Assembly (NCBI GenBank): GCA_023807065.1
Contig: JAJJLU010000370.1
Location: forward strand, 1-64,000
Reading direction: 5' to 3'
From: Isotricha intestinalis
Lineage: Eukaryota; Ciliophora; Litostomatea; Vestibuliferida; Isotrichidae
DNA: 64,000 nucleotides
Shown in pieces: positions 41,696 to 51,568 of this stretch (position 1 is its first letter; each line of letters begins with the position of its first letter). A program made the translations under genes and the position numbers. The notes under the pieces are model-generated. The model did no database searches, had not been told where the DNA came from, and saw nothing but the letters and a program-made list of their open reading frames with translations.

Positions 41696-44062
41696 ATGAC
41701 AGATAACCCTCCACAAACCAATCTCGACATGTGTCAACTAATATTCTTTGATTTTTCAGTAAAGTAAAAAAAAAAATAAACATATATTTCATATAACTTA
41801 AAAAAAAATAGTCCTGAAGCAGATAAATATTTAAAAAGAGTATCTTTCACAGATGTAGGTATAAACTACAATACAATCGCAATTATAGGTCCTCAATCAT
41901 CAGGAAAAAGCACAATCTTAAATAAATTATTTGATACGAAATTTGAAGTAATGAATTCTTCAGTAAGAAGAGGACAAACAACAAAAGGAGTTTGGATTGC
42001 TGGTCATAAAGATCAAAAAGTATTAATTATTGATTGCGAGGGAACTGATTCAGTTAGTAGAAATGAAGAAGAAAGAAGTAAATTCGAACATACTTCTAGT
42101 TTATTTGCTCTTGCAATGAGTGATGTTTTAATTATTAATATGTGGACTTCTGATGTTGGAAGATATACTGCTAGTAATTATGGTGTTTTGAAAATTGTTT
42201 TTGAAATGAATTTAAAATTATTTCAACAAAATTATTCAAAGAAAATTTTAATTTTATTAAGGGATTTTGATCCAAGTAGGAATAAAAAAGATAAAATTGA
42301 AAGTATGATTTTACAAGATATTCATAATATTTGGGATGAAATTAAAATACCTGATAAATATAAAGGAAAGAAACCTGAGGATTTTTTTACTTTTGAATTT
42401 ATTACTTTACCTAATAAAATTTATGTTCCTGATAAATTTGATCAAGAAGTTGCTGTTTTGAAAGAAAGGTTAAAACATGATAATGAAAATTATATTTTTA
42501 GTAATTTAAATGATATGAAAAATGTTCCTGCTGATGGTTTACAACAATATGTTAATCAATTATGGAATGATATATTAAATGAAAAAGAATTAAATATTCC
42601 TTCACAAAGAGAAATGTTAGCTAATTATAGATGTACTGAAATTAAACAAAATATTTTATCAAAATATGATAAAACAATTAAAGATTTAAATAGTGAAGCT
42701 GCTAAAAAAGATATTTCTAATTTTAAAGAAAGATGTGCTAATATTAATAACGCAATGTTAAATGATTATGATGAAGTTGCTAAAAATTATGATGATAAAA
42801 TTTATGAAAATATTAGGAAACAATTAGAAGAAAGTATTTCTCAAAAATTATTTGCATGTTTTCTTAATCAAACTAAAAGATTAATTCCAATGATTCAAAA
42901 ATTCATGAGATTAGATTTGGCAAATCAATTGAAAAAATCTGAATCTGATAACTATATGGAATTTGCTGATAGAATAGGAACTAAATATATTAAAATGTTA
43001 ATTAATAAATTAGAAGACAAGAAGTTTTCTCCAAATTGGAATATTACTGAACAAGAATTTGCTAATATATTTGATGAAATTATTGAAAATCAAAAAGAAA
43101 AATGTTTAAAAGAAAAAAGAACTGAAGTCATTAAAACTTTAAAAAAAGAATATTTAGATGCTTTTGAAACAAGCATTGAAAAAAATAAAAATGAAGATTT
43201 AAATGAAAACAAAAAAAATACAGTAAATGATGATACTATTAATGATGAAAATCAATTTTGGATTGAATTTAATACTTTATGTTCAAATTACTTTTTCCTT
43301 AAAATTTATCCTTTAAGAGTTTATTTAAATGAATGTTTTAATTTAAATAAAAAAGAAACAAATGATTATTTATCACAAATTGAAGAAGATTTATTTGAAC
43401 AAACCAAAAAAGATATTTTAAAAAAAATGAAAAATTTTTCTCAATTAATTGTAGATTTATTTAAAAAAAGATTTTGGTATGAAAATCCAGAAGAAAATAA
43501 AATGAGAAATTGGAATAGAATTGATGAAGCAAAAATAGATAAATTATTTTTACAAACCAGAGCAATCTATATAGATATATTTGAACAATTTAAAACATTT
43601 ACCTTTTTAAACAATTTATTATCTTTAGTAGATTTTGATACAAATCCAACAATGGATGAAGACGAAATTAGATTAAAAGTAATTAATAAATTAAAAGAAG
43701 AAAATGAATTTGAACCTTTAATGAAACAAGGAGAAATAATTTTAATGAAAAGAAAATTTGAAAATAGTATTACAAACATTTTAGAAGATGCAAAAAGAAG
43801 AAGAGAAGGTTTACAAATATCAAATATGCCTTATTGGTTTTATGGTTTATTAATTTTTTTTGGATATGATGATCTATTTAGAGTTGTAAAATCTTTTTAT
43901 ATTATTCCTATTTTATTAATTGGAGGAGCATATTTTCTTCTTATCAAATTAGATAAAGATTATATTGTTAAAGATATTTACTTTGATACTGAAGAAAGAA
44001 TTATGAAAATTAAAAAATTCATTAAAAATTTTGCAAAAGATAAATTTGGAATTAGAATTTAA
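41696..44062 (+). CDS. SEY1: Sey1/RHD3 (atlastin-like) ER membrane-fusion GTPase, two exons (772 aa)
   Basis: This dynamin-type GTPase fuses ER tubules. Exon 1 (41696-41763) joins exon 2 (41812-44062) across a 48-base intron in phase 2. The G domain has the P-loop GPQSSGKSTILNKLF just after the junction, the switch RRGQTTKGVW, DCEGTDS, and the base-recognition RDFD. A helical middle region follows. Two hydrophobic segments near the end (WFYGLLIFFGYDDLF and YIIPILLIGGAYFLLI) form the membrane hairpin, then a short amphipathic tail. The length matches yeast Sey1 and plant RHD3. A start at 41951 used by the raw frame would remove the P-loop and is wrong. Confidence 0.93.
41764..41811 (+). other. 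48-base spliceosomal intron
   Basis: It starts GTAAAA, ends AAATAG, and is phase 2. It is the longest confirmed intron here and one of the few with C residues. Confidence 0.88.
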
Positions 44063-44181
44063 TTTAATAATTTATTTTTAGATGATAACTAAAATATACT
44101 TCTTTTATTTTTTTTATTATTAAAATTTTTTTTAAATATATTAAATATTTTTTATATTAAAACAAACAATAAAAATTAATA

Positions 44182-44766
44182 ATGTCAAAATTATATATAA
44201 ATGTTTTACTATTGTGTTTATCATTAGTTTCTCTAAAAAATTTAATGAAAAAAAAATTAGCTCAACATGGAGAACCATGTTGGAGTTTTAAATGGTGTGG
44301 AGGAAATATGACATGTGTGGATTATAGATGTTTATTCCCTGAAGAAAAAGAAAATCACACTGTTATAGAATTTTCACCTAATGGTCCAAAATGCAATTTT
44401 TTACATCATTGTGTTGAAGGTTATAAATGTGTTGATAATTATTGTCAATTTATAAATTCAAATGAAACTAAAGAAGATATTAATTCAGAAATTGAACATT
44501 TATTTAATGTAACTTTTAATGTTAGTTTACCTATTAATAATAATACTTCGAATAATAACTCTATTAGCAATGAAACTTTAGTAAATAACACTCATTTACA
44601 GCATAATAAGACTAAAGATAATAATCAGGATAATAATGAAGATGAAAATAAAGAGAAAAAAGATAAAGATGAAAATGAGAAAGATGATAAAGATGATGAA
44701 GAAAAAGATGAAAGTGAACATAGTGATAAAAAAAAAGAAAAAAATTCTAAGAAAAAAAATAAATAA
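44182..44766 (+). CDS. Secreted protein with duplicated Cys motif and acidic tail (194 aa)
   Basis: A signal peptide (MSKLYINVLLLCLSLVSLK) opens the protein. Two copies of a C-x5-C-x5-C-x4-C module follow: PCWSFKWCGGNMTCVDYRC and KCNFLHHCVEGYKCVDNYC, about 45 residues apart. This resembles small disulfide modules of extracellular proteins (EB or Dickkopf-like), but no family fits exactly. Several N-glycosylation sites (NNTS, NETL, NNT) come next, then a Lys/Asp/Glu-rich tail of 60 residues. No membrane span is present. Confidence 0.7.
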   Translation: MSKLYINVLLLCLSLVSLKNLMKKKLAQHGEPCWSFKWCGGNMTCVDYRCLFPEEKENHTVIEFSPNGPKCNFLHHCVEGYKCVDNYCQFINSNETKEDINSEIEHLFNVTFNVSLPINNNTSNNNSISNETLVNNTHLQHNKTKDNNQDNNEDENKEKKDKDENEKDDKDDEEKDESEHSDKKKEKNSKKKNK

Positions 44767-44831
44767 ATAATATTCGTTATTTTATAAAAAAAATATTAAT
44801 TAACTTTTTAAAATAAATTAAAAAAATATAA

Positions 44832-45964
44832 TTATTTTTGATTATGATTTTTAGATTTTGAATGAGAGTTATTTCCTTTATTTTTATTAGATAAACTTCC
44901 AGTAGTAAAGCAAATTAAATTATTGTTGTTAATTTTAGGACTTGAATTCATATTATTATTATCTTCTCTTTGAAATTTTTCAACTAAAAAATTATAAAAT
45001 AAATATTACGATATTTTTCATATTTTTGTAAATTTTTTTCCATTTCAGAAATAAATAATTGAAGAGTACTTTCTTTTTCTTTTTTTTGTTCTTGTAAATA
45101 ATTAATTTGATTTTCTAATAATCTTTTTTTACTTTCTAAATTTTTATTTTCACTTGTTGATGAAATTGAAGGTGATCTTGTTGAAATTAATTCTTTAAAT
45201 TTATTGTTTTTCTTTTCTAATTGTTTTATTTTTGAAAGTAAATTATTTTCTTTTTCTGAAAATTGTTTTATTTTATTTTTTAAATCATTACTTGTATTTT
45301 CAATTGTTGAATAACTTTTATTTGATTTTTTTAATTCTTTATCAATCTCATTTAATTGTTTATTTAAATTTGCTATTTTTTCTTCATTTTCTTTTTGAAT
45401 TTTTTCTTCTATCTTTTTTTTAATAATTTGTGTTTGTTTATTTAATATGTTAAGATGACTCCATTTTAAAAAATATTTTTTAAGAACAACTTTTTTTCTC
45501 CTTCTATATATTCTCATTAATAATTTTAAAGTATTTGATAATTTTATAAATAATAATTCAGCTTCAATTATTTGAAAATGCTTAATATCACTTATTCTTT
45601 TAATTAATAAAAAAGCGAATAATTTTTTAAGAAGAAATTTATTATTAATTATTTTTATCATTTTATTCAAATAAAAATTTAAATGTTCTATTAAATATTC
45701 TTTTTGATAAAAAAATACTCTTTCGTTTTCTTCTGTTTCAATTTCCATTGGAATTGAATTAAAAATATCATTATTTTCAGGAACTGCGTCATTACTTTTA
45801 TTATTTATATTTACATTTAAATTATCTGACCCTTCGAAACTAATATTATTTCTCTCATCAATTAATTCATTTTTATCATTATTAAATGATTCTACTTCTT
45901 CTCCACTTAACATTTCATTAGAATCTTCAATTAAATCTTGTCCAAAAGAAGCATTAAAGGACAT
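44832..45964 (-). CDS. Coiled-coil protein with basic Leu/Tyr repeat region, two exons (368 aa)
   Basis: The start was set at ATG 45964 (the raw frame opens at a TTG). An apparent TAG stop at 44984 is the end of a 26-base intron (44984-45009). Splicing in phase 1 adds 50 residues and ends at TAA, giving 369 codons with the stop. The N-terminus is acidic. Residues about 105-165 are a basic helical region (LMRIYRRRKKVVLKKYFLKWSHL) reminiscent of Sfi1 or IQ-type centrin/calmodulin-binding helices. Coiled coil covers about 170-310. The tail is Asn/Ser-rich. A centrosomal or ciliary role is plausible but unproven. Confidence 0.65.
44984..45009 (-). other. 26-base spliceosomal intron
   Basis: It starts GTAATA, ends TTTTAG, has no C, and is phase 1. 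The final TAG is in frame, so retention would truncate the protein at once. Confidence 0.83.
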
Positions 45965-46339
45965 TTTTTTATTTTTCAAATTTTGTATAATTTAATTTAA
46001 ATTTTAAAATAAATATTTTCTTTTATTTTATTTTTAACTTTAAAATGCTTTTAATCTATATAATTTTTTTTCAACAATTTATATAAATCGTTTGGTTTTT
46101 AATTTTTTAAATTTTTAAATAAAATATTGTTTTAAGAATGAAAGAAAAAATTTTCTGTAAAATTTTTATATCTTTATTAAATAATTTTTTTATATTAATA
46201 TAACTAAAAACCTTCCTATTTATTACTAATCTTTCTTATCTATAATAAATAAAAAATCTAACAAAAGGCAAGTTTTTATCTACATAAATGAAATTTATTA
46301 AATTTTTAATCTAACTCAATTTTGTCTATTTTTCATAAT
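45965..46339. other. Intergenic gap, 375 bases, nothing recognised
   Basis: It lies between two minus-strand genes and contains A/T runs only. Confidence 0.5.
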
Positions 46340-47396
46340 TCAATTGGAAAAAATAATATCAGATTCTTTCCTTTTTTTCCTTAGGAAAGAATCAGATTCT
46401 TTATTTTCCAAAACAAATAAATTTTCAATTTCTGATTTTATATATAAATTATCTTCTATACAGGTTTTATTTTTATCATATTTATTAAATGTTTCAATTA
46501 AAGAAAGAGTTGAGCTTGACCTTGTCAAAGCAATATTCATATAATCTTCTTCTTCAATTCCTTCATCTTCTTCTTCATTATTTTCTAACAAATCTAATAT
46601 ATTTTTTTTACATTCTTCAATTAATTTTTCATCTTTAATAATTTCTAATTTATTAATTTCTTCTTGTAATATATTTTTATATTTATTTAAATCTTCTTCT
46701 TTAAAATTTTGAGTAAAATCACTTGGATAAGAAATCCCAATTAAAGCACATGCCAAAGCAATAATAACTTGATTATATTTTTTATAAATTGAATATTCAT
46801 TAAATGAAAATAAAATAAATGTATTTACTATTTCTTTAAAAGTGGGAATATATTCTTTAGGAAAACAATTTTTGATTAAAATATCATTAATAATTAAATC
46901 AGTAACTTCAGAAGGATAAATTCTAAGAATTGACCAATGAGATTTTTTTAATATTATTTTTTCTGCCCAAAACACATATGTTATATCAATATTATGCTCA
47001 CAACACCAATTTTTGAATTTTTTCACTTTTTCTGATTGATCCAACTATTATTAAAAATTTTATTTTTTACTTTTAAAACAATAAAGCATGAAGCAGTAAA
47101 GAAAAAAATAAAAATATCATTTTTTATTTCTTTCTCTGAATTTTGATTCCAAATATTAAATGCAATTTGCATAACATTAATTAATTTTTCTATTTTTGAT
47201 TCTTCGTCAAAAAACTCAGGAAGCATCTAAAAATTAAAATTTAAATATTTACTTCTGTGACTAAGTTTAAAAAATATAATCTAAATTTATTGAATTTTTT
47301 CTCTGGCATTTCATTTTCAAATTTACAAATATAAGAATCAAAGAAGAGTTGTGATGACCTTAATAAAGAATAAATTCGTTCTTTCAAAAATGACAT
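46340..47396 (-). CDS. Divergent cyclin-like protein, three exons (334 aa)
   Basis: Three exons (47253-47396, 47071-47226, 46340-47044) join across two 26-base introns, both in phase 0, giving 335 codons with the stop. The spliced middle reads like a cyclin box: helix KLINVMQIAFNIWNQ, then NDIFIFFFTASCFIVLKLD, EVTDLIINDILI, and a later helix VIIALACALIGIS. The first exon adds a helical N-terminus (MSFLKERIYSLLRSSQLFFD). The tail is acidic and then basic. Cyclins activate Cdks or transcription kinases; the subclass cannot be told. Without splicing, the three parts look like unrelated short frames. Confidence 0.62.
47045..47070 (-). other. 26-base spliceosomal intron (second of two)
   Basis: It starts GTAAAA, ends TAATAG, has no C, and is phase 0 within the cyclin-like helix after FIVLK. 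Confidence 0.83.
47227..47252 (-). other. 26-base spliceosomal intron (first of two)
   Basis: It starts GTAAAT, ends TTTTAG, has no C, and is phase 0 directly before an internal Met codon that could be mistaken for a start. Confidence 0.78.
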
Positions 47397-47689
47397 TTAT
47401 AAATTAATATAACAATATTTAAATTTTAAATAATTGAATTTATTTTCACAAATTATTATTTATAAACTTTATAATATTTTTATTCCAAATTTTAAATTAA
47501 ATTTATTAAAACAATATTTTCTTTTTAAAATGAATTACATTATATGTTAATATCTAAAAAATTCTTTTTGATAAAAAGAATTTTTTAATTATTGATTAAA
47601 AATTATAATAATTATTAATATAATAATTAGTAATATTTTCATGAAAGCAAAATTTCACAAATCACAATTTATATATTTACATATTAACG

Positions 47690-50600
47690 CTAAAAACCTA
47701 AAAATAAATCATCATTTAAACTTTTTATTAAAAAATCTTCATCTACATCACTTAAACTTTGATATATATGATTTTTCAGATAATTCATTATCGGAAAGTT
47801 ACAATCCTTTAATAATTCTTCCTCACTTTTTTCTAACATTGAAGGGGGTTTATAATGACTTTCATACTTAAAATTTAAAAGACATTCAAAATCAAAATTT
47901 TTAAAAAAACTATGATTTTTAATATCAGTAAAATTTGATATTCTAACAGAAGAATTTTTATTTAAAAGTAAATTAAGTAAATTATTAAAACTTTCATTTT
48001 TAATATCAGAAGGTAAAATTAAATTAGAATTAATAATTTCTTTATAAATTTCTTTTGTGTCATTTGTTTCAAATCCAAAAGGAACTCTTCCATAAAAAAT
48101 TTCATATAAGACTATTCCAGTACTCCAATAATCAACATTAAATGAGTAAGGTTTCCCCATAATTACTTCAGGTGACATATAATGTGGAGTTCCAATTATA
48201 GAATTTGTATAGTCTTTCATTAAATATTTTGCTACACCAAAATCTATTAATTTAATATAACCATTTGAATCCATCATTAAATTATCTGGTTTTATATCTC
48301 TATGAATTATTTTTCTTTGAGTTAAATAATGTAAAACATTAAATAATATTCCTCCAAAAAATCTTATTTCTTCTAAATCTCTTAATTCACTTTTATGTTT
48401 TAATTCTAAATATCTTCTAAGATTCATTCCATTAACAAATTCCATTATGAAAAATATATAATCTTTTGTTTTAAAGGTATTATTTAAATGAACTATAAAT
48501 GGATGTTGGACTTGTTGCATTATTGTTTTTTCATTAATATATGATTGTGCTTCTTCTTTATTTACTGATATTCTATAAATTTCTGCAGTTTTAAAAGCAA
48601 ATAATTTCTTTTTATTATGAACTAAGAATACTTGACCATAAGAACCAAAACCTAAATTTTGTAAATAATATAAGTTATATAATGTTATATTTGCATCATT
48701 TAAATTTATCATTTTTCTTAAATTTAAAAAGAAATCACTTTTATTAACAATATCATTATATGTATCTTTCTCAATTAAAAAAATTATTGAATTTGTTTTA
48801 CTTATGAAATCTGTTATTTGGGAAAATTTTTTTTCTTCTGATGATATATCACCAAAACATTTCCCATTAGTTAATGTTTTAAAATCAACTCCATTAATAT
48901 TGATTTTAACTTCTCCATTAAATATAAAATAAAAAAAATTTGATTTAGGACCATCCTTTAATATTATTTGACCAGGGCCATATCTTTTTTCTTTAAATGA
49001 ATTTATAATTTGAAATAATTTAAATTCACTTAAATATTTAAATAAAGATAATTGTTTTAAAATTTGAATTAATTCAAAAGGTTGAATATTAAATATTCTA
49101 AATATATTATTTTGAATTAATTTTGGTAATATAACTTCCCATTCACATTCAAAAACAATTGCTTCATCACCAATTAAATTATATGAAATATCAACATCCA
49201 TTGTTATTGAATCTGTAAAAAAAACTCCATGTTTTAAAAAATTTTTATCTGGTAATTGAGAAATTAATTCAACTAAATTTTTAATATCTTTTGCTAAAAA
49301 TTTAGTTTTTATTACTGATCCTGAAATTGGTAAAATAAGTTTTTTCTGATTTTTACTAAGAATAGTATCATGAAAATAAAATTTAAGTTGAAATAATGGA
49401 AAAACTCTTTCAATAATTTTATCTGTAGAAATAAAAGATAAAAATTCATCATTTTTAATAGCATTAATATATATTTGATAGACAATATTTTGAACATATT
49501 TTTCTCCTAAACAATTAACAATATTATCAAATGAAATTTCAATTAAACTAGTATTAGGTTGAGCAACATATTCATAAAAAGATTCAATTTGACTGAATAA
49601 TCCAATTTCTCCAAAAATATTTCCTTCATTTATTGTTTTAATTAATACTCCTTTTTTCAAAATTTCAATTGTTCCAGAAATAATATAATATAAGTGATTA
49701 CTTAATGAATCTTCTTCTAATATAACTTTTTTTTCTTCAATTATAATAGTGTCAGACATAGAAACTAAATTCATTAAAATTGATTCATTAATATTTTTAA
49801 AAAAAAAATGTTCTTTTAATAAAGATAATTTTTCTTCATTTCTTTTTTTTTTAAGATTTGCCACCGTTTTCCTATATTTTTCAAGAGGTAAAACAAATAA
49901 ATAAGTTCTCCCAATCGTTTTAATATAACAAGAATAATCTTTATATTTTAATAAAGCTTGAGTGCAAATACCATGTAATTTTGGTAATTCAAATATTTCA
50001 TCATCAATTCCATATTCTAATTTTCCCTTTTCAATAATATAGAAAATATCATCTTTTTGAGTTTCATCAAAAAAAATAACTCCATCTTTTAATCTTCTAT
50101 AAGTAATAGAATTTAAAATCATATTAATAAAACTTTCTGGCATTTCAGAATCAATTAATTCATTGTATTTTAAAACTTTAATCACCATTTCTTTTTGTTT
50201 ATCACTTAATTGTTTATTAATTTCTTTTATGGGAGGATGTTTGTTTTTTTTTATATAATCTGCTGCTGTAGATTTTCTAGTTGAAATTTGTAAATTTGGG
50301 TTTACTTTTTCTTTTGGAATTCCTTTTAATTTTTTAAACATTTCTTCTAATTGATTAGATATTCTTACAGAGTGACTTGGAAGAATACTTTTTTTTTGGG
50401 AAATTAAAGAAGAAGCTGACATTAAATTAAATGTATTATTTGAAACATTTTTTTGTAAATAATAACGGCTTTTATAAGATTCATCCCAAGAGATTGCAAA
50501 AGTTTTTCTATTTTTTTCTATAAAACCACCTTTGTTTTTTATTTTATTTAATATTTTATTATTTATTCCATTTCCTAATGTTTTCACTCTATTATTAGTA

Positions 50601-50794
50601 AATTCTTGGATAATTGATTGTTTAATTGAATTATGTTTCATAATTGTTGTTTGTGGCTTTAATACACCGTTATTTAATTTTAATGTATTATTATGATTCA
50701 TTTTATTTTCTTTTTCTTCACATTCATTTTCTACTTTCATTAATTGGTTTTTACATAAATTAGATTTGTTCTCACAACAGATTATTATTCCCAT
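47690..50794 (-). CDS. Protein kinase G-like kinase with N-terminal acylation motif and degenerate cyclic-nucleotide domains (1034 aa)
   Basis: The N-terminus MGIIICC is a myristoylation plus double-palmitoylation signal. A basic linker of about 200 residues follows. Four cyclic-nucleotide-binding folds are suggested, at about 220-310, 335-425, 465-560 (poor) and 585-680. The phosphate cassettes are irregular (FGEIGLFSQIESFYEYVA at 394-411; FGDISSEEKKFSQITDFIS at 647-665) and lack the usual Arg. The AGC-type kinase at about 705-985 is intact: GFGSYG (715-720), K735, E755, HRDIKPDN (831-838), DFG (851-853), GTPHYMSPE. The layout matches ciliate and apicomplexan PKG. cGMP response cannot be assumed. 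Confidence 0.88.
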   Translation of the reverse strand: MGIIICCENKSNLCKNQLMKVENECEEKENKMNHNNTLKLNNGVLKPQTTIMKHNSIKQSIIQEFTNNRVKTLGNGINNKILNKIKNKGGFIEKNRKTFAISWDESYKSRYYLQKNVSNNTFNLMSASSLISQKKSILPSHSVRISNQLEEMFKKLKGIPKEKVNPNLQISTRKSTAADYIKKNKHPPIKEINKQLSDKQKEMVIKVLKYNELIDSEMPESFINMILNSITYRRLKDGVIFFDETQKDDIFYIIEKGKLEYGIDDEIFELPKLHGICTQALLKYKDYSCYIKTIGRTYLFVLPLEKYRKTVANLKKKRNEEKLSLLKEHFFFKNINESILMNLVSMSDTIIIEEKKVILEEDSLSNHLYYIISGTIEILKKGVLIKTINEGNIFGEIGLFSQIESFYEYVAQPNTSLIEISFDNIVNCLGEKYVQNIVYQIYINAIKNDEFLSFISTDKIIERVFPLFQLKFYFHDTILSKNQKKLILPISGSVIKTKFLAKDIKNLVELISQLPDKNFLKHGVFFTDSITMDVDISYNLIGDEAIVFECEWEVILPKLIQNNIFRIFNIQPFELIQILKQLSLFKYLSEFKLFQIINSFKEKRYGPGQIILKDGPKSNFFYFIFNGEVKININGVDFKTLTNGKCFGDISSEEKKFSQITDFISKTNSIIFLIEKDTYNDIVNKSDFFLNLRKMINLNDANITLYNLYYLQNLGFGSYGQVFLVHNKKKLFAFKTAEIYRISVNKEEAQSYINEKTIMQQVQHPFIVHLNNTFKTKDYIFFIMEFVNGMNLRRYLELKHKSELRDLEEIRFFGGILFNVLHYLTQRKIIHRDIKPDNLMMDSNGYIKLIDFGVAKYLMKDYTNSIIGTPHYMSPEVIMGKPYSFNVDYWSTGIVLYEIFYGRVPFGFETNDTKEIYKEIINSNLILPSDIKNESFNNLLNLLLNKNSSVRISNFTDIKNHSFFKNFDFECLLNFKYESHYKPPSMLEKSEEELLKDCNFPIMNYLKNHIYQSLSDVDEDFLIKSLNDDLFLGF

Positions 50795-51062
50795 GTAATA
50801 GAATTTTTTATTAAATTAATTTTTTTTTATTATTTCATTAATAAATAATAATAATAAAAATCTGCTATTATTTATTAAGATATCATTTTTCTTTAAATGA
50901 TTATTATATTCATATTTATTGTTTTTTTTAAAAAAAATAAAAATTAAATTAATAAAATTTATATCCTAAAAGAATATAGGATATAATATTTCTAAAAAAC
51001 TCATAAAAAAATTTAAAACAATTTATATTAAATGAGGAATCTATTATTAATATTAATAATAT

Positions 51063-51446
51063 TTAAGCCTCATTTTTTCTCAAAACTTTTACTGCATAAG
51101 CATTTGGAGCACTTGAAGCAACAGTAAGATATCTAACAATACCTTCTCTTTTCAAAAATTTTTTAACTAAATATCTAATATATCTTTTTGAAAATTTCAT
51201 TTGTGAATCAACTTGAATAACTAAAGTATTTTTTGATTTTGAATCAGATGTGCTCACTTTAATTGAGTCTCCTAATTTTCCTTTTAATCCATTAACTTTA
51301 ATGTTTGAATTTAAATATTTTGATGCTGCTTCAAGACTAAGAAGTTTATTTTCTACTGGAGAACTGAAGTCCACTGTATATTTTTTATAGGATTTTTCCT
51401 TTTTTTCAACTGGTTTTTTTACTTCTGTTGGTTTTTCTGAACTCAT
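51063..51446 (-). CDS. RPL22: 60S ribosomal protein eL22
   Basis: This is a large-subunit protein. After a Lys/Glu/Pro-rich N-terminal extension, the sequence follows eL22: KYTVDFSSPVENKLL, IKVNGLKGKLGDSIKV, KNTLVIQVDSQMKFSKRYIRYL, VKKFLKREGIVRYLTV. The length of 127 is typical. The final acidic tail of animal eL22 is missing. It is divergent from the Ero1-like gene, with 122 bases between starts. Confidence 0.95.
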   Translation of the reverse strand: MSSEKPTEVKKPVEKKEKSYKKYTVDFSSPVENKLLSLEAASKYLNSNIKVNGLKGKLGDSIKVSTSDSKSKNTLVIQVDSQMKFSKRYIRYLVKKFLKREGIVRYLTVASSAPNAYAVKVLRKNEA

Positions 51447-51568
51447 AAATGATATATTAATTTTTATATAAAAATAATTATATTTTTTATCTTAAATAAT
51501 TAAAAAAAAAATTATTTTTAATGTTTAATTTTTTTATATATTTTTTTTTTTAATAAACATTTAAAATA

